Of a stretch of DNA of 64,000 bases, positions 17,804-27,493 are shown piece after piece. The notes under the pieces were generated by a model. That model saw only the letters and a list, made by a program, of their open reading frames with translations, had not been told where the DNA came from and ran no database searches. The stretch's first letter is position 1. Every line of letters starts with the position of its first letter. Source of the stretch: Aphanothece hegewaldii CCALA 016 (GTDB taxonomy: Bacteria > Cyanobacteriota > Cyanobacteriia > Cyanobacteriales > Microcystaceae); the NCBI RefSeq assembly GCF_003007785.1, contig NZ_PXOH01000012.1, positions 62,001-126,000 on the forward strand. The letters are read 5' to 3'. A program made the translations under genes and the position numbers.

Positions 17804-19231
17804 ATGACAAAAAACTATTGGTCAGACGAATCTTCTGAGGAACTCGATCCCATTAGCTCTCTACTATCAGAATGGACAGATCCAGAAGAAGACGAAGAAG
17901 AGTTTAGAAGTGATTTTTTTCAAGGTTTAGCAGGGCGTAGACAAAAAGCAGCTTTTGTGCTAATCACGATTTGGACTGTGACGATCGCACTACATCTCGT
18001 TAATTGGGGGATGTGGGTAGTTCTTGCTTTAACTGCAATTATAGTCATTCAAGGGCTACGGTTAATGTTAGCCAAACCCGAAGCAACTCCAACACCTTTA
18101 TCTGATGAAGCTTTGCTCACCGCGCCTCATGTTTCTATTCTTGTCGCCGCCAAAAACGAAGAAGCGGTTATTAGCCGTCTGGTTGCTTCATTATGTAATT
18201 TAGATTATCCATCAGACAAATATGACGTGTGGATGATCGATGATGCTAGTACCGATAAAACACCAGTTATTTTAGATCAACTGGTTGAGCAATACCCTCA
18301 GTTAAATGTAATCCATCGGCCAGCGAATGCAGGGGGGGGTAAGTCTGGCGCATTAAATCAAGTTCTACGGCTCACCAAAGGCGATATCATTGGGGTTTTT
18401 GATGCCGATGCTCTTATTAGTGCAGATCTCCTCAGAAGCGTTGTTCCTATGTTTGAAGCGCCCCGTATGGGAGCAATACAAGTTCGCAAAGCCATCACCA
18501 ACGACGGCGTAAACTTTTGGACTAAAGGACAAATGGCCGAAATGGCTGTGGATAGCTACTACCAACAACAGCGTATCGCCATTGGTGGTATGGGTGAACT
18601 ACGAGGAAATGGTCAGTTTGTCCGTCGAACCGCTACGATAAGTTGTGGCGGTTGGAATGAACAAACCATTACCGATGATTTAGATTTAACGATTAGGTTA
18701 CATTTGGATGATTGGAAAATCGGAATTTTGATGACTCCTGCGGTGGGTGAAGAAGGGGTGACAAATGCTCTCGCCCTTTGGCATCAACGCAACCGTTGGG
18801 CAGAAGGTGGTTATCAGCGTTATATGGACTACTGGCGATGGATGATTAATGCACCGATGGGACTCAAGAAAAAAATGGATTTGCTCTATTTTCTCTTTCT
18901 GCAATATATTCTCCCGACGGCAGCAATACCCGATCTATTTATGGTTATAACGCGCCATCGACCCCCTTTATTGACTCCTGTTACGGGGCTGCTATTATTT
19001 TTCTCATTTTTGGGGATGTCAACTGGACTAAGACGTATTAAAGCAGAAGAAAAGTTAAGTTTTGCAAACTTGATGAATATTGCTTGGGTTACTTTTAAAG
19101 GGACTGTGTATATGATGCACTGGTTTGTTATTATCCCTAGTATTACGGCTCGAATGTCGGTTCGGCCTAAACGACTAAAATGGGTTAAAACAGTTCATCA
19201 AGGTAGTACCCAAGAAAATTTTGAATTCTAA
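17804..19231 (+). CDS. mgdA: GT2 glycosyltransferase, probable monoglucosyldiacylglycerol synthase
   Basis: 475 residues. Two helices near residues 48-90 (FVLITIWTVTIALHLVNWGMW...) precede a GT2 catalytic domain: VSILVAAKNEEAVISRLV, VWMIDDASTDKTP, GVFDADA (DxD) and LWHQRNRWAEGG (Q-x-x-R-W). Two or more helices follow. The acidic N-terminus plus GLAGRRQKAAFVL closely resembles, as I recall it, Synechocystis Sll1377 (MgdA), which makes glucosyldiacylglycerol, precursor of thylakoid galactolipids. The symbol rests on memory of that protein, not on a search. ycf3 follows. Confidence 0.75.
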   Translation: MTKNYWSDESSEELDPISSLLSEWTDPEEDEEEFRSDFFQGLAGRRQKAAFVLITIWTVTIALHLVNWGMWVVLALTAIIVIQGLRLMLAKPEATPTPLSDEALLTAPHVSILVAAKNEEAVISRLVASLCNLDYPSDKYDVWMIDDASTDKTPVILDQLVEQYPQLNVIHRPANAGGGKSGALNQVLRLTKGDIIGVFDADALISADLLRSVVPMFEAPRMGAIQVRKAITNDGVNFWTKGQMAEMAVDSYYQQQRIAIGGMGELRGNGQFVRRTATISCGGWNEQTITDDLDLTIRLHLDDWKIGILMTPAVGEEGVTNALALWHQRNRWAEGGYQRYMDYWRWMINAPMGLKKKMDLLYFLFLQYILPTAAIPDLFMVITRHRPPLLTPVTGLLLFFSFLGMSTGLRRIKAEEKLSFANLMNIAWVTFKGTVYMMHWFVIIPSITARMSVRPKRLKWVKTVHQGSTQENFEF

Positions 19232-19287
19232 GCACTCGAAAAAACGCTAGGATTTTAAAAGTTAGTCATCCTCTTTAATGTTGTACT

Positions 19288-19809
19288 ATGCCAAGAACTC
19301 AACGCAACGATAATTTTATCGATAAATCTTTTACAGTAATGGCAGATATTATTTTAAAAGCTCTGCCAGTCAATAAAAAAGCAAAAGAAGCATTTGTTTA
19401 CTACCGAGATGGAATGTCCGCTCAAGCTGAGGGGGAATATGCTGAAGCGTTAGAAAACTATCACGAAGCCCTGACGCTAGAAGAAGATGCAAACGATCGC
19501 AGTTATATTTTATTCAATATTGGGCTAATTCACGCCAGTAATGGGGAACACGAAAAGGCTCTAGAATATTATGAGCAGGCGGCCGAACTTAATCCTAGAT
19601 ATAGTTCTGCTTTTAATAATATTGCGGTAATTTACCATTATCAAGGCGAAAAAGCTAAAGAAAACGGCCAAAATGATGAAGCAGAAGCTTTATTTGATAA
19701 AGCGGCCGAATATTGGAAACAAGCAGTACGTCTCGCACCAAATAACTATTTAGAAGCGCAAAACTGGTTAAAAATAACTGGACGTTCTGAAATGGATGTT
19801 TATTTCTAG
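19288..19809 (+). CDS. ycf3: Photosystem I assembly protein Ycf3
   Basis: 173 residues, full length. N-terminus [20 protein letters not shown] is diagnostic. Three TPR units follow: [49 protein letters not shown] and [17 protein letters not shown]...[16 protein letters not shown]. Ycf3 is a thylakoid-associated chaperone for PSI assembly, interacting with PsaA and PsaD. ATG 19288 is the clear start. Confidence 0.95.
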   Translation: MPRTQRNDNFIDKSFTVMADIILKALPVNKKAKEAFVYYRDGMSAQAEGEYAEALENYHEALTLEEDANDRSYILFNIGLIHASNGEHEKALEYYEQAAELNPRYSSAFNNIAVIYHYQGEKAKENGQNDEAEALFDKAAEYWKQAVRLAPNNYLEAQNWLKITGRSEMDVYF

Positions 19810-19815
19810 AGTCTC

Positions 19816-19840
19816 GTAGGGGTTTGGTCTCCAAACCCTT
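19816..19840. repeat. Dispersed GGGTTTGG-CCAAACCC palindrome, copy 2
   Basis: GTAGGGGTTTGGTCTCCAAACCC, the reverse-oriented version of the repeat at 16334. It lies just after the ycf3 stop codon and could double as a transcript end, though no T tract follows. Confidence 0.65.
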
Positions 19841-19894
19841 TGGTATTTATACCCTTCTTAAATTAACTATTTTACCCATCAGATAAATTGCCAA

Positions 19895-20191
19895 ATGATC
19901 GATCGAGAACAAGTTAGAAAAATCGCCCTTCTTGCCCGTTTAGACATTACAAGCGAAGAAGAAGAACAATTTGCCACACAACTTAGCAGTATTCTAGAAT
20001 ATGCCGAACAGTTGAGCGAATTAGATACAACCGACGTACCACCTACCACAAGAGCAATTGAATTAAGTAATATTACTCGTTCTGATACCACATTTCCTTA
20101 TGGTAGTCGAGAAGCATTACTTAAGGAATCACCCGAACCAGAAGGGGAATTTTTTAAAGTGCCTCAAATTTTGAGTACAGACGAAGCTTGA
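19895..20191 (+). CDS. gatC: Asp/Glu-tRNA amidotransferase subunit C
   Basis: 98-residue GatC, which stabilises GatA in the GatCAB complex that makes Gln-tRNA(Gln) and Asn-tRNA(Asn). [29 protein letters not shown] is the conserved N-terminal helix, and [15 protein letters not shown] the extended segment that wraps GatA. The C-terminal EFFKVPQIL is also typical. gatA and gatB are not in the window. Confidence 0.93.
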   Translation: MIDREQVRKIALLARLDITSEEEEQFATQLSSILEYAEQLSELDTTDVPPTTRAIELSNITRSDTTFPYGSREALLKESPEPEGEFFKVPQILSTDEA

Positions 20192-20275
20192 CGAGGTGAC
20201 AACCACACTCAAAGGTAGCTTAGGAAAGATGTAAGACAATTCATGGTAAAAAAAGATCGCTTTCAAAAATGTTAG

Positions 20276-20516
20276 CAGACAGATTTGAACATATTTTTAC
20301 CAGAATTGTATCGCATCCATTTATCAAGTCAATTCACTCAGGCGCAATTGTTAACTCTAAAGATCCTCGTCTGGCTGCTACAAATCTATAAACACGTGAA
20401 AATTGAACGGATCTTGTACGCCTCTCAAGATTAGCCGCACATTTTTCCTTGCCCATTAAGTATGAAAACCTAAGAATACTACTAAAAATAAGGGAGCTTT
20501 TTAAATGTTAATCTAT
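20276..20516 (+). pseudogene. Remnant of an IS4-type transposase, N-terminal part
   Basis: Translation from about 20297 gives LPELYRIHLSSQFTQAQLL, then LKILVWLLQIYKHVKIERI, matching the N-terminus of IS4-type cyanobacterial transposases. A stop at about 20434 and a change of frame follow; the next frame continues with LAAHFSLPIKYENLRILLK up to a TAA near 20516. The catalytic domain is absent and the frame is broken at least once, so it cannot be functional. Terminal repeats were not identified. Confidence 0.65.
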
Positions 20517-20765
20517 TAAATAAATAAGTTACCTCGATTTCTCTTTTTTCTAAGTCTTTTTTGCTCCAAGGCTAATCAGTTAGCAAATGATGTAATCCCA
20601 CTACTTTTGCTATTTCTGGTAAAATTTTTTTTAATATTACTTATTAGCCCTACATAAATATATTTAAAACACTCATAAGCTCTAACTTCTATAAATAAGT
20701 CTTGGTATAATTTACAGTATGTATCAATGAATGTAACGGTTGGAGCGGGGGGTCTAGGCTTAACT
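20516..20765 (-). pseudogene. Remnant of an IS701-type transposase, N-terminal part
   Basis: On the minus strand: KPRPPAPTVTFIDTYCKLYQ, then EVRAYECFKYIYVGLISNIK, matching the start of IS701-type transposases (PTVKFIDEYC...EVRSFESFKYLHLGLIS in the family, from memory). A frame change near ISNIKK is needed to continue into LPEIAKVVGLHH and PWSKKDLEKREIEVTYL, with an internal TAG. The rest of the gene is missing. It abuts the IS4-type remnant head-on. Confidence 0.7.
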
Positions 20766-20906
20766 ATTATTTCACCTTCTAAAAACTACCGCCTGTATTT
20801 GACACACCATATTATATGATACTCAATGGCATATACATAGCCTAACAGCGTGTTTTACTTTTATTGTAAAGTTTATTGTTTAGTTTCTTGTGTTTAGTTA
20901 CCAAAG

Positions 20907-21845
20907 ATGCCAGAACTTTATCCTCCGATCAATCCATACTATCAGGGTTATTTACAAGTATCCGATTTACATACAATTTATTATGAAGAAGCGGGAAATC
21001 CTACGGGAAAACCTGTTATATTTTTGCATGGTGGACCTGGTGGCGGAATTGATGCTATTTATCGTCAATATTTTGACGCGCAAAAATGGAGAATTATTAT
21101 TTTTGATCAACGGGGTTGCGGGAAAAGTACCCCCTATGCTGAATTACAAGAAAATACGACTTGGGATCTCGTCAATGATCTTGAAAAAATTCGTCATCAT
21201 TTAGGGATAACAAAATGGGTTGTTTTTGGGGGAAGTTGGGGAAGTACCCTCGCTTTAGCTTATAGTCAAACTTATCCTGACTCTTGTTTAGGTTTAATCT
21301 TAAGAGGCATTTTTTTATTAAGACGCAAAGAGTTATTATGGTTTTATCAAGAAGGTTGTAGTAATATTTTTCCCGATGCCTGGGCAGAATATATTAAACC
21401 TATTCCTCAAGAAGAAAGACATGATTTTCTATCAGCTTATTATAAAAGATTAACCAGTCCTGATCCATTTATTCGTTTAGAAGCGGCGAAAGCTTGGTCA
21501 ATTTGGGAAGGTAGTACGAGTAAGTTACTTCCTTCTGATCAAACAATTAAACGCTTTGGGGAGAACCGTTTTGCTGAAGCGTTTGCTAGAATTGAATGTC
21601 ATTATTTTGTTAATAAAGGTTTTTTGAAAACGGATAATCAGTTAATTGAAAATGTTGAGAAAATTCGACATCTTCCGTGTATTATTGTACAAGGTCGTTA
21701 TGATGTTGTTTGCCCAATGGTTAGCGCGTGGGAACTGCATCAAGCTTGGCCCGAATCTATATTAATTATTGTTCCTGATGCGGGTCATTCGATGACTGAA
21801 CCTGGTATCACAAGTGCTTTGATTGAAGTGACTGATCAGTGGTAG
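20907..21845 (+). CDS. pip: Prolyl aminopeptidase
   Basis: 312-residue alpha/beta hydrolase that removes N-terminal proline. HGGPGGGIDAIYRQYFD forms the oxyanion region, and DQRGCGKSTPYAEL is family-specific. VFGGSWGSTLALAYSQTYP contains the nucleophile Ser in GGSWG. VQGRYDVVCPM carries the catalytic Asp and PDAGHSMTEPG the His. No signal peptide, so cytoplasmic. Start ATG 20907 fits MPELYPPINPY. Confidence 0.93.
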   Translation: MPELYPPINPYYQGYLQVSDLHTIYYEEAGNPTGKPVIFLHGGPGGGIDAIYRQYFDAQKWRIIIFDQRGCGKSTPYAELQENTTWDLVNDLEKIRHHLGITKWVVFGGSWGSTLALAYSQTYPDSCLGLILRGIFLLRRKELLWFYQEGCSNIFPDAWAEYIKPIPQEERHDFLSAYYKRLTSPDPFIRLEAAKAWSIWEGSTSKLLPSDQTIKRFGENRFAEAFARIECHYFVNKGFLKTDNQLIENVEKIRHLPCIIVQGRYDVVCPMVSAWELHQAWPESILIIVPDAGHSMTEPGITSALIEVTDQW

Positions 21846-21985
21846 ATTAAATCCTAAGAGCAAAAATTATAGCGATCGCACTGGCAGGTTAAGCAGTTCA
21901 AAAAAGCAGTAAGGAAATGTTTGAAAGAGTTGATAGAAAAGTGTATCTGTTTTCACAATAGACAAGGATTTCTGATTCGTTGACT

Positions 21986-22036
21986 GGAAATTAGAGAATA
22001 AAAAAGGGTTGTAAAACCAAACCCTTTCTAATTTCC
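21986..22036. terminator. Bidirectional two-tier hairpin between convergent genes
   Basis: Outer arms GGAAATTAGA (21986-21995) and TCTAATTTCC (22027-22036) pair perfectly over 10 bp. Inside, AAAGGGTT and AACCCTTT form a second 8-bp stem. It sits between convergent pip and the Calx-beta gene, which ends at 22038. Confidence 0.65.
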
Positions 22037-22037
22037 C

Positions 22038-24290
22038 CTAACTTACAAAAATATCCTCATAAGTCAAAGCTAAACCCGTATTCAGGGTAGCAAACTGTAT
22101 CGCTGCTGTTGTACCTGTTCCATCTTTGTCGAATAATAATGCACCTGTGGCAGAATTATAAATAAAACGATGTTTGGCAGTTGTCGCGGCAGTACCGATA
22201 ACAAATTGAGTAGCTTTGATAATATCGCTAGAAGTTAGCCCACCACCAAAACTAGAGCCTTTGACAACAATTAGATCATCACTTGGGGTAAAATCGGTAA
22301 TGCGATCGATTCCTTCATTGGGATTAGTGAAGGTAAATAAATCGCCATTTCCTCCCCCAGTTAGAGTATCATTACCCAAACCACCGATAATTACATCAGT
22401 TTTACTACTACCCAGAATTACATCATTACCATTGGTGGCAACTTGACGACGTGTTTCATCATTAATAATGGTAGCGGTGACGGTTGATGTTGTTCCTATA
22501 TCATATTCTGACCCACTTGTCAAGGTTAAAGCAACTGTTTCATTGGGTTCTACCGTTGTATCTCCGGTTGGGTTGATGACTAAGTTTGCGGTTGCAGAAC
22601 CCGCAGCAAATGTAATTGTTCCAGTAGTATTACTAAAGCTTGTTGCACCCGTTTGTACATAGTCTGTATTAAATGTGGCGGTTCCTGCTACGTTAATATT
22701 AACGATGAGAGAATTAGTGAGATTCCCTGTACGAGTGAAAGTATAAGTAAAGTTGGTAGTACTGTTTTCACTGATACCGCTATAGTCTAGAGCGAGAGTT
22801 ACATTAGCATTTGTATCATCATTGGTAATTGTTCCTAAACCTTGTGCATCCGCAAGAGTCGCATTAGTCGGGTTAGTTAGGTTAACCAAGAAAGTTTCAT
22901 TGGGTTCTACTGTCGTATCTCCAATAATTGGAACATTAATCGTTTTCGTGGTTTCATTTGTCGCAAAGGTTAAACTACCCAAAGTAGCAGTATAGTCACT
23001 TCCTGCGGTTGCGGTTCCGTTTGCAGTGGCAAAGTTTACGGTTATCGGTTGGGTTGCTGTACCAGTTCGAGTTATAGTAAAAGTAGCGTTTTTCGTGCCG
23101 CTATTGCCTTCAGTTAAAGTGATATCGTTGATGGAGAGAGTGGGTAAAACACCATCATCATTAGTAATAGTGCCAACTACTATATCTGTTGTACCGATGT
23201 TATAAGCTGCATTACGAGTTAGAATTAAAGCGATCGTTTCATCAGGTTCTATCGTTGTATCACCTGTAGGATTAAGCGTTAAGGTTTTGGTAGCAGAATT
23301 AGCAGCAAAAGTAATACTTCCTGTGGTTCCATTAAAACTGGTTGCCCCTGTTTGAGTATAGTCAGTGTTGAAAGTAGCCGTACCTGCAACACTAAAGTTG
23401 ACAGTTAAAGGTGAGGTGAAAGAACCCGTACGAGAGAAGGTGTAGACAAGATTTGTTGTACCGTTTTCGAGGACACTGGTAGAGGAAACAGAAACAGAAA
23501 CAGTTGATTGAGGGGAAGACTGACCATAAATTTCTATTTCAAACCATGAAGCATAAGATGGTGAAGCAACGGTTTTAACTTGAACATAACGACCTGTGGT
23601 AGTGTTATTGAAATCATCCTGTAACCATTGCCCATTATCCGTTAAACTTTGGAAAGTACTTGCTAAAGTCGCGTTACTGGTTGAATTACCAATAGGTTGA
23701 TTAGAAACCCAGATTTTATGTGTAGTATCACCTTCTGGAAGTTGAGCAATTAAAAGCTGAATTGAAGATAAAGAATATACTTGACCTAAATCTACTTCAA
23801 TCCACTGAGTCGCATAGTTTCCAGCATTCCAATTTTTTGTTTCATCACCATCAAAAGCTTTATCGGGTGAAAGCTCGGAAGTCCAAGACTGACTAGCAGT
23901 ATAACTCGAAGATGGAAGATTTTGCGAAAGAAGTGTCCCAACTGAATTCTCATTATCTACAATCGTTAAAAGTGCTGTATTTTGAATGCCTAATGTTGCT
24001 CCATTAGTGGGATTAGATAATGTTAGATTAATTGTTTCCGTTTTTTCTCTGAGTTGGTCATTAACAATAGGAATATTAACCGTTTTAGTTGTTTCCCCAT
24101 TTGCGAAATTAACAATAAGCGCTGTAGAGTTATAATCATTAGGTGACGTGGCAATACCGTCAGTAGGGGTTAGAGTAACGCTAACTTCACCCACACTATC
24201 ATTACTACGAGTTAAAGTAATCGTATTAATAAGTGTACCGTCTTCGTTAACGCTGAACAGCGAAGAACTAAAAGCTATAGAGGAAGGCAT
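22038..24290 (-). CDS. Large Calx-beta / F5-8 type C / RTX-like surface or secreted protein
   Basis: 750 residues with no classical signal peptide. Order: Calx-beta motif (about 1-110), discoidin/F5-8 type C-like domain (about 115-255: SYTASQSWTSELSPDKAFDG, WIEVDLGQVYSLSSIQL, FEIEIYGQ), three further Calx-beta repeats (about 265-640, each with DETI/NETF ... NDD strands and TGDTTVEPNETVAL-type motifs), then an RTX-like segment (NGNDVILGSSKTDVIIGGLGNDTLTGG) and a terminal beta-rich domain. RTX proteins are usually exported by type I secretion. Calcium-dependent adhesion or carbohydrate binding is inference. No secretion genes are adjacent. Confidence 0.85.
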   Translation of the reverse strand: MPSSIAFSSSLFSVNEDGTLINTITLTRSNDSVGEVSVTLTPTDGIATSPNDYNSTALIVNFANGETTKTVNIPIVNDQLREKTETINLTLSNPTNGATLGIQNTALLTIVDNENSVGTLLSQNLPSSSYTASQSWTSELSPDKAFDGDETKNWNAGNYATQWIEVDLGQVYSLSSIQLLIAQLPEGDTTHKIWVSNQPIGNSTSNATLASTFQSLTDNGQWLQDDFNNTTTGRYVQVKTVASPSYASWFEIEIYGQSSPQSTVSVSVSSTSVLENGTTNLVYTFSRTGSFTSPLTVNFSVAGTATFNTDYTQTGATSFNGTTGSITFAANSATKTLTLNPTGDTTIEPDETIALILTRNAAYNIGTTDIVVGTITNDDGVLPTLSINDITLTEGNSGTKNATFTITRTGTATQPITVNFATANGTATAGSDYTATLGSLTFATNETTKTINVPIIGDTTVEPNETFLVNLTNPTNATLADAQGLGTITNDDTNANVTLALDYSGISENSTTNFTYTFTRTGNLTNSLIVNINVAGTATFNTDYVQTGATSFSNTTGTITFAAGSATANLVINPTGDTTVEPNETVALTLTSGSEYDIGTTSTVTATIINDETRRQVATNGNDVILGSSKTDVIIGGLGNDTLTGGGNGDLFTFTNPNEGIDRITDFTPSDDLIVVKGSSFGGGLTSSDIIKATQFVIGTAATTAKHRFIYNSATGALLFDKDGTGTTAAIQFATLNTGLALTYEDIFVS

Positions 24291-24481
24291 TATTTAATTA
24301 TCTCCGTAGATTTGATAATGACTATTGTTCAATGGAGTACAATCAGCGCATAGCAAGCAAGAAAATACAAAAATCTTAAATATTTGTGAGCCAAAAAATG
24401 TTAATTTAACAATTTAATAATAATACTCTCACGGAGCGAATTGATCGTCAAGAGTATTGTTACGAGCCATGTTATGTAACT

Positions 24482-25150
24482 TTAATCCAATCCTGGTGGT
24501 AATGTTTCGTTACAAATGTGATGTATTTCTTTAATTCTTTGAAATAACCAAGGATAGGTCTGACGATAATGAGGAATTAAAGCTAATGGACTTAATAATG
24601 CTGCGGCTGCGATATCGGCTACACTAATATTTTCACCCACTAAATACGGTTGAGTTTGCCAAGGTGATAAAACTTGCATCGCATTCTCTAAACGACTTTC
24701 GGCTAGTTTAACGGAAGACGGATTAATATTATATTGAAACCGCACAATGTTAATGACTAACTGAGAAGAAAAAGAAGGATCGATCGCTTTTCCTTCTCCT
24801 AAGCGATAATGGTAATATACAAAACGTGTTGCAGTACCGATGCTCTCATCTAACCAATCTTCCAATAACCAAGCTTGCGTTTTTTCTTGATGATTAGCAG
24901 GTATATAAGAGGGTAATGGTCGATAGGATTCTAAATATTTTAGTATAGGTGTAGAATCGGCAATAACTTCGGGTTGTCCGTCTTCTTGGGGGAGTAAAAC
25001 AGGTACAGTAGATAAACCTGTTTTCGGTTTGAGTTTAAGAATATGCAAACCCGGTGTAAGATTTTCGACTTGATATGAAATTTTTTTATATCCCAAAGCT
25101 AAACGCGCTTTACGGCAATATTGAGATGTACTGAATTGTAATAAAAGCAT
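24482..25150 (-). CDS. Glutathione S-transferase family protein
   Basis: 222 residues. The N-terminal thioredoxin-like domain starts MLLLQFSTSQYCRKARLALG, with a Cys near the position of the catalytic residue, and LSTVPVLL (cis-Pro) then ADSTPILKYLESY. The all-helical C-terminal domain includes LVGENISVADIAAAALLSPL. Substrate unknown. About 110 bp of spacer with a dispersed repeat separates it from the next gene. Confidence 0.82.
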   Translation of the reverse strand: MLLLQFSTSQYCRKARLALGYKKISYQVENLTPGLHILKLKPKTGLSTVPVLLPQEDGQPEVIADSTPILKYLESYRPLPSYIPANHQEKTQAWLLEDWLDESIGTATRFVYYHYRLGEGKAIDPSFSSQLVINIVRFQYNINPSSVKLAESRLENAMQVLSPWQTQPYLVGENISVADIAAAALLSPLALIPHYRQTYPWLFQRIKEIHHICNETLPPGLD

Positions 25151-25191
25151 ATTGATTGAATAGAGACAAAAAATTTAGAATAATATAATCT

Positions 25192-25217
25192 GGGTGTGGC
25201 GACCAAACCCCTACAAT
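25192..25217. repeat. Dispersed GGGTTTGG-CCAAACCC palindrome, copy 3
   Basis: GGGTGTGGCGACCAAACCCCTACAATA, a slightly degenerate copy of the repeat at 16334 in the same orientation, in the spacer upstream of the GST gene. Confidence 0.55.
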
Positions 25218-25262
25218 ACATTTATAACCTCTGTATGGGATTGAAATCTAATTCCAAATAAT

Positions 25263-25604
25263 TTAACTATTTCTTTGTTCTCTTAATTCTTCAATTAAAT
25301 CTCGCATTGCTGTCTTAGTTCGTTGTGCCATAAATGATGCAGCTTCACTAGCTTGTGCTGCTCGTCTTGAAGCTTTTACCACATCAGGTAAACTACGACT
25401 AAATTCACGATAAGCTCTAGCTTGTTCGACAAATGCTTGAGCAAGACTTCTAATACTTTCTGTTTGCTGTGTTGCTATTTGTAATTGTTGTTGGCTAATT
25501 GTTTTCAACTCACTTAATTCGGCCATCGTTTGCGCGTGCATCTCTCTGTGTTGTTCTGTTAGTTGTATGATTTTATCATCACTATTTTCCGCGTTGTCCG
25601 TCAT
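25263..25604 (-). CDS. Coiled-coil hypothetical protein
   Basis: 113 residues from the ATG at 25604 (MTDNAENSDDK). Heptad-like helices dominate from about residue 15: LTEQHREMHAQTMAELSEL, LQIATQQTESIRSLAQAF, then AARRAQASEAA-like sequence and a charged end LIEELREQRNS. No membrane segment. The family is common in cyanobacteria but I do not know a function. It is divergent from rsmE. Confidence 0.6.
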   Translation of the reverse strand: MTDNAENSDDKIIQLTEQHREMHAQTMAELSELKTISQQQLQIATQQTESIRSLAQAFVEQARAYREFSRSLPDVVKASRRAAQASEAASFMAQRTKTAMRDLIEELREQRNS

Positions 25605-25660
25605 AATTTTGCAATGATTTAACTGATAATAGTAAAATAATATCATAATTAATAAAAATC

Positions 25661-26374
25661 TTGGTTTATCGTTTAATTATCGACCCCATTCAAAATCAAA
25701 ACGGTCAAATTATTTTGACGGTTGAACAACAACATTACTTAAAACGGGTTCTTCGGCTAAAAACAGGTTCTTGCTTTGTTATTATGGATGGACAAGGGAG
25801 CGCGTGGAATGCCGAATTACAAGAAAATACAGCAATATTACGCGATTTATTAAAAGAAACTACCGAATTACCCATAGCTATTACTTTGATGGTTGCAATA
25901 CCCAAAGGGAATGGTTTTGATGAAATTGTACGCTGTTGTACAGAAATGGGTGTCACTCAAATTGTACCCATCATTAGTCAACGAACTTTAGTACAACCGA
26001 GTTCGCATAAATTAGAACGATGGCGAAAAATAGCGAAAGAAGCAGCAGAACAATCAGAACGACAAAATACACCTGTTATTAGTGATGTAACACTCTTTAA
26101 AGATGCTTTAACAATGATAGCCGATCCAAAAATAAGCGGTTATATTTGTGTTACTCGCATACAATCAGAACATTTAATGCAAGCACTCAAGAAAACATCT
26201 TCTCAATCTATTATGCTCTTAACTGGGCCTGAAGGGGGATGGACAACTGAGGAAGTAGAACAAGCAATAAATCAAGGTTTTCAGGCTGTTTCTTTAGGTT
26301 CTCGAATTCTGCGGGCTGTTACTGCGCCTTTGGTTGCTATGACGATTGTAGCAGCTATCACCGAAAGTCAATAA
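25661..26374 (+). CDS. rsmE: 16S rRNA (uracil1498-N3)-methyltransferase
   Basis: 237 residues. N-terminal PUA-like part (VYRLIIDP...VEQQHYLKRVLRLKTG) and C-terminal SPOUT domain: AIPKGNGFDEIVRCCTEMGV, RWRKIAKEAAEQSERQNTPV, LLTGPEGGWTTEEVEQA and SLGSRILRAVTAPLVAM. RsmE methylates U1498 of 16S rRNA. The only suitable start is TTG at 25661, giving the usual N-terminus of the family. Confidence 0.93.
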   Translation: MVYRLIIDPIQNQNGQIILTVEQQHYLKRVLRLKTGSCFVIMDGQGSAWNAELQENTAILRDLLKETTELPIAITLMVAIPKGNGFDEIVRCCTEMGVTQIVPIISQRTLVQPSSHKLERWRKIAKEAAEQSERQNTPVISDVTLFKDALTMIADPKISGYICVTRIQSEHLMQALKKTSSQSIMLLTGPEGGWTTEEVEQAINQGFQAVSLGSRILRAVTAPLVAMTIVAAITESQ

Positions 26375-26389
26375 AAAAAGAATAATTAT

Positions 26390-27493
26390 ATGTTAAATCA
26401 AGTTGCTGAAGCGATCGATCATTATAATTACAAAAAGGCTGATTATTTATTACAAGAATGGAAAAAACAAGAAATAGATAATCCTTGGATTGATTTCTAT
26501 GAAGCACGTTTAGCCGAAGTTACAGGAAAATATGATTTAGCTCATCAAAAATATCGAGATTTATTACAACAAACCAGTAATCATAAACTCATTGCTCAGA
26601 TTCGTCAAGGTATCGATCGTTTGACTGAAATTGAAGCACAATTACACGAAAAAGTCAAGGAAAAACATCTTAAAGCACTTGCTCAAGCGAAACTAGAACC
26701 AGGTAGCCAAGAAGCGGGAATATTAATTTTAGAACCTATCCCAACCGAAGAAAAAAAACAAGCAGCGCAACAGTTTGCACAAGTGATGGAAATTGATCCT
26801 TATACCGCAAGATTACAGTTACCGAGTCGGGCATGGCGGTTATATCGAACAGGTACAATAGGAGAATTGGGGGTATTTGTCGAAACATTAAAAGCCGTGA
26901 ATATTCCTTGTTTTTGTGCCACTGTCAAAGATATTCAGAATGTAAAAGTTTATCAAATTGATTATTTTAAAGAAGTCTTTCCCATTGCAATAGTCGTTTG
27001 TCATCTTTCCCAAAGTAAACCCGTCATTTTTAAATTTGATTGGTCAGAATTATCTCAAAGAGTTGAAGGAATGTTACCCATTTTTGAAGAATGCGTTGAA
27101 ATGGGACTTAGAGGGAAAATCGAACGTAAAACAAAAACCTTAGATTATGTACAAGTTTGTGATTTGCATCTAAAAGAACGTAATATGATTTTACGGCTAT
27201 GTGACCAAACTTATAAATTTAATCAGGAAACTGCTGTTATCGACAAACAAACTCTTGATGAAACAACCATCTCTAGAGATCATTGGAATCATTTAATGTC
27301 TTATTTTAAAAAACAATTTCCTCATCATCCAGTTTATGACGAGTTTACACCATTTGCCGAAACAGCTTTAGACTTTCCCGAAACGCTAAAATTAATTCAA
27401 CCTCATCTTGATTTATTGCGACGAGAAGACACATTTTGGGATCAAGTTTTTCATTTGTATAGTAGTTTAGCCTTAATCAAAGAAAAGTCTTAG
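26390..27493 (+). CDS. TPR-like hypothetical protein, cyanobacterial
   Basis: 367 residues, soluble. Residues about 1-90 are helical hairpins of the TPR type (YKKADYLLQEWKKQEIDNPW, YDLAHQKYRDLLQQ). A second part with RDDLQ-type helices and a longer mixed alpha/beta domain follows (ALPSRAWRLYRTGTIGELGVF, KPVIFKFDWSELSQRVEGML, HLKERNMILRLCDQTYKF). It starts 15 bp after rsmE and is likely cotranscribed. I do not recognise a specific function. It overlaps a DUF29 remnant at its end. Confidence 0.65.
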   Translation: MLNQVAEAIDHYNYKKADYLLQEWKKQEIDNPWIDFYEARLAEVTGKYDLAHQKYRDLLQQTSNHKLIAQIRQGIDRLTEIEAQLHEKVKEKHLKALAQAKLEPGSQEAGILILEPIPTEEKKQAAQQFAQVMEIDPYTARLQLPSRAWRLYRTGTIGELGVFVETLKAVNIPCFCATVKDIQNVKVYQIDYFKEVFPIAIVVCHLSQSKPVIFKFDWSELSQRVEGMLPIFEECVEMGLRGKIERKTKTLDYVQVCDLHLKERNMILRLCDQTYKFNQETAVIDKQTLDETTISRDHWNHLMSYFKKQFPHHPVYDEFTPFAETALDFPETLKLIQPHLDLLRREDTFWDQVFHLYSSLALIKEKS

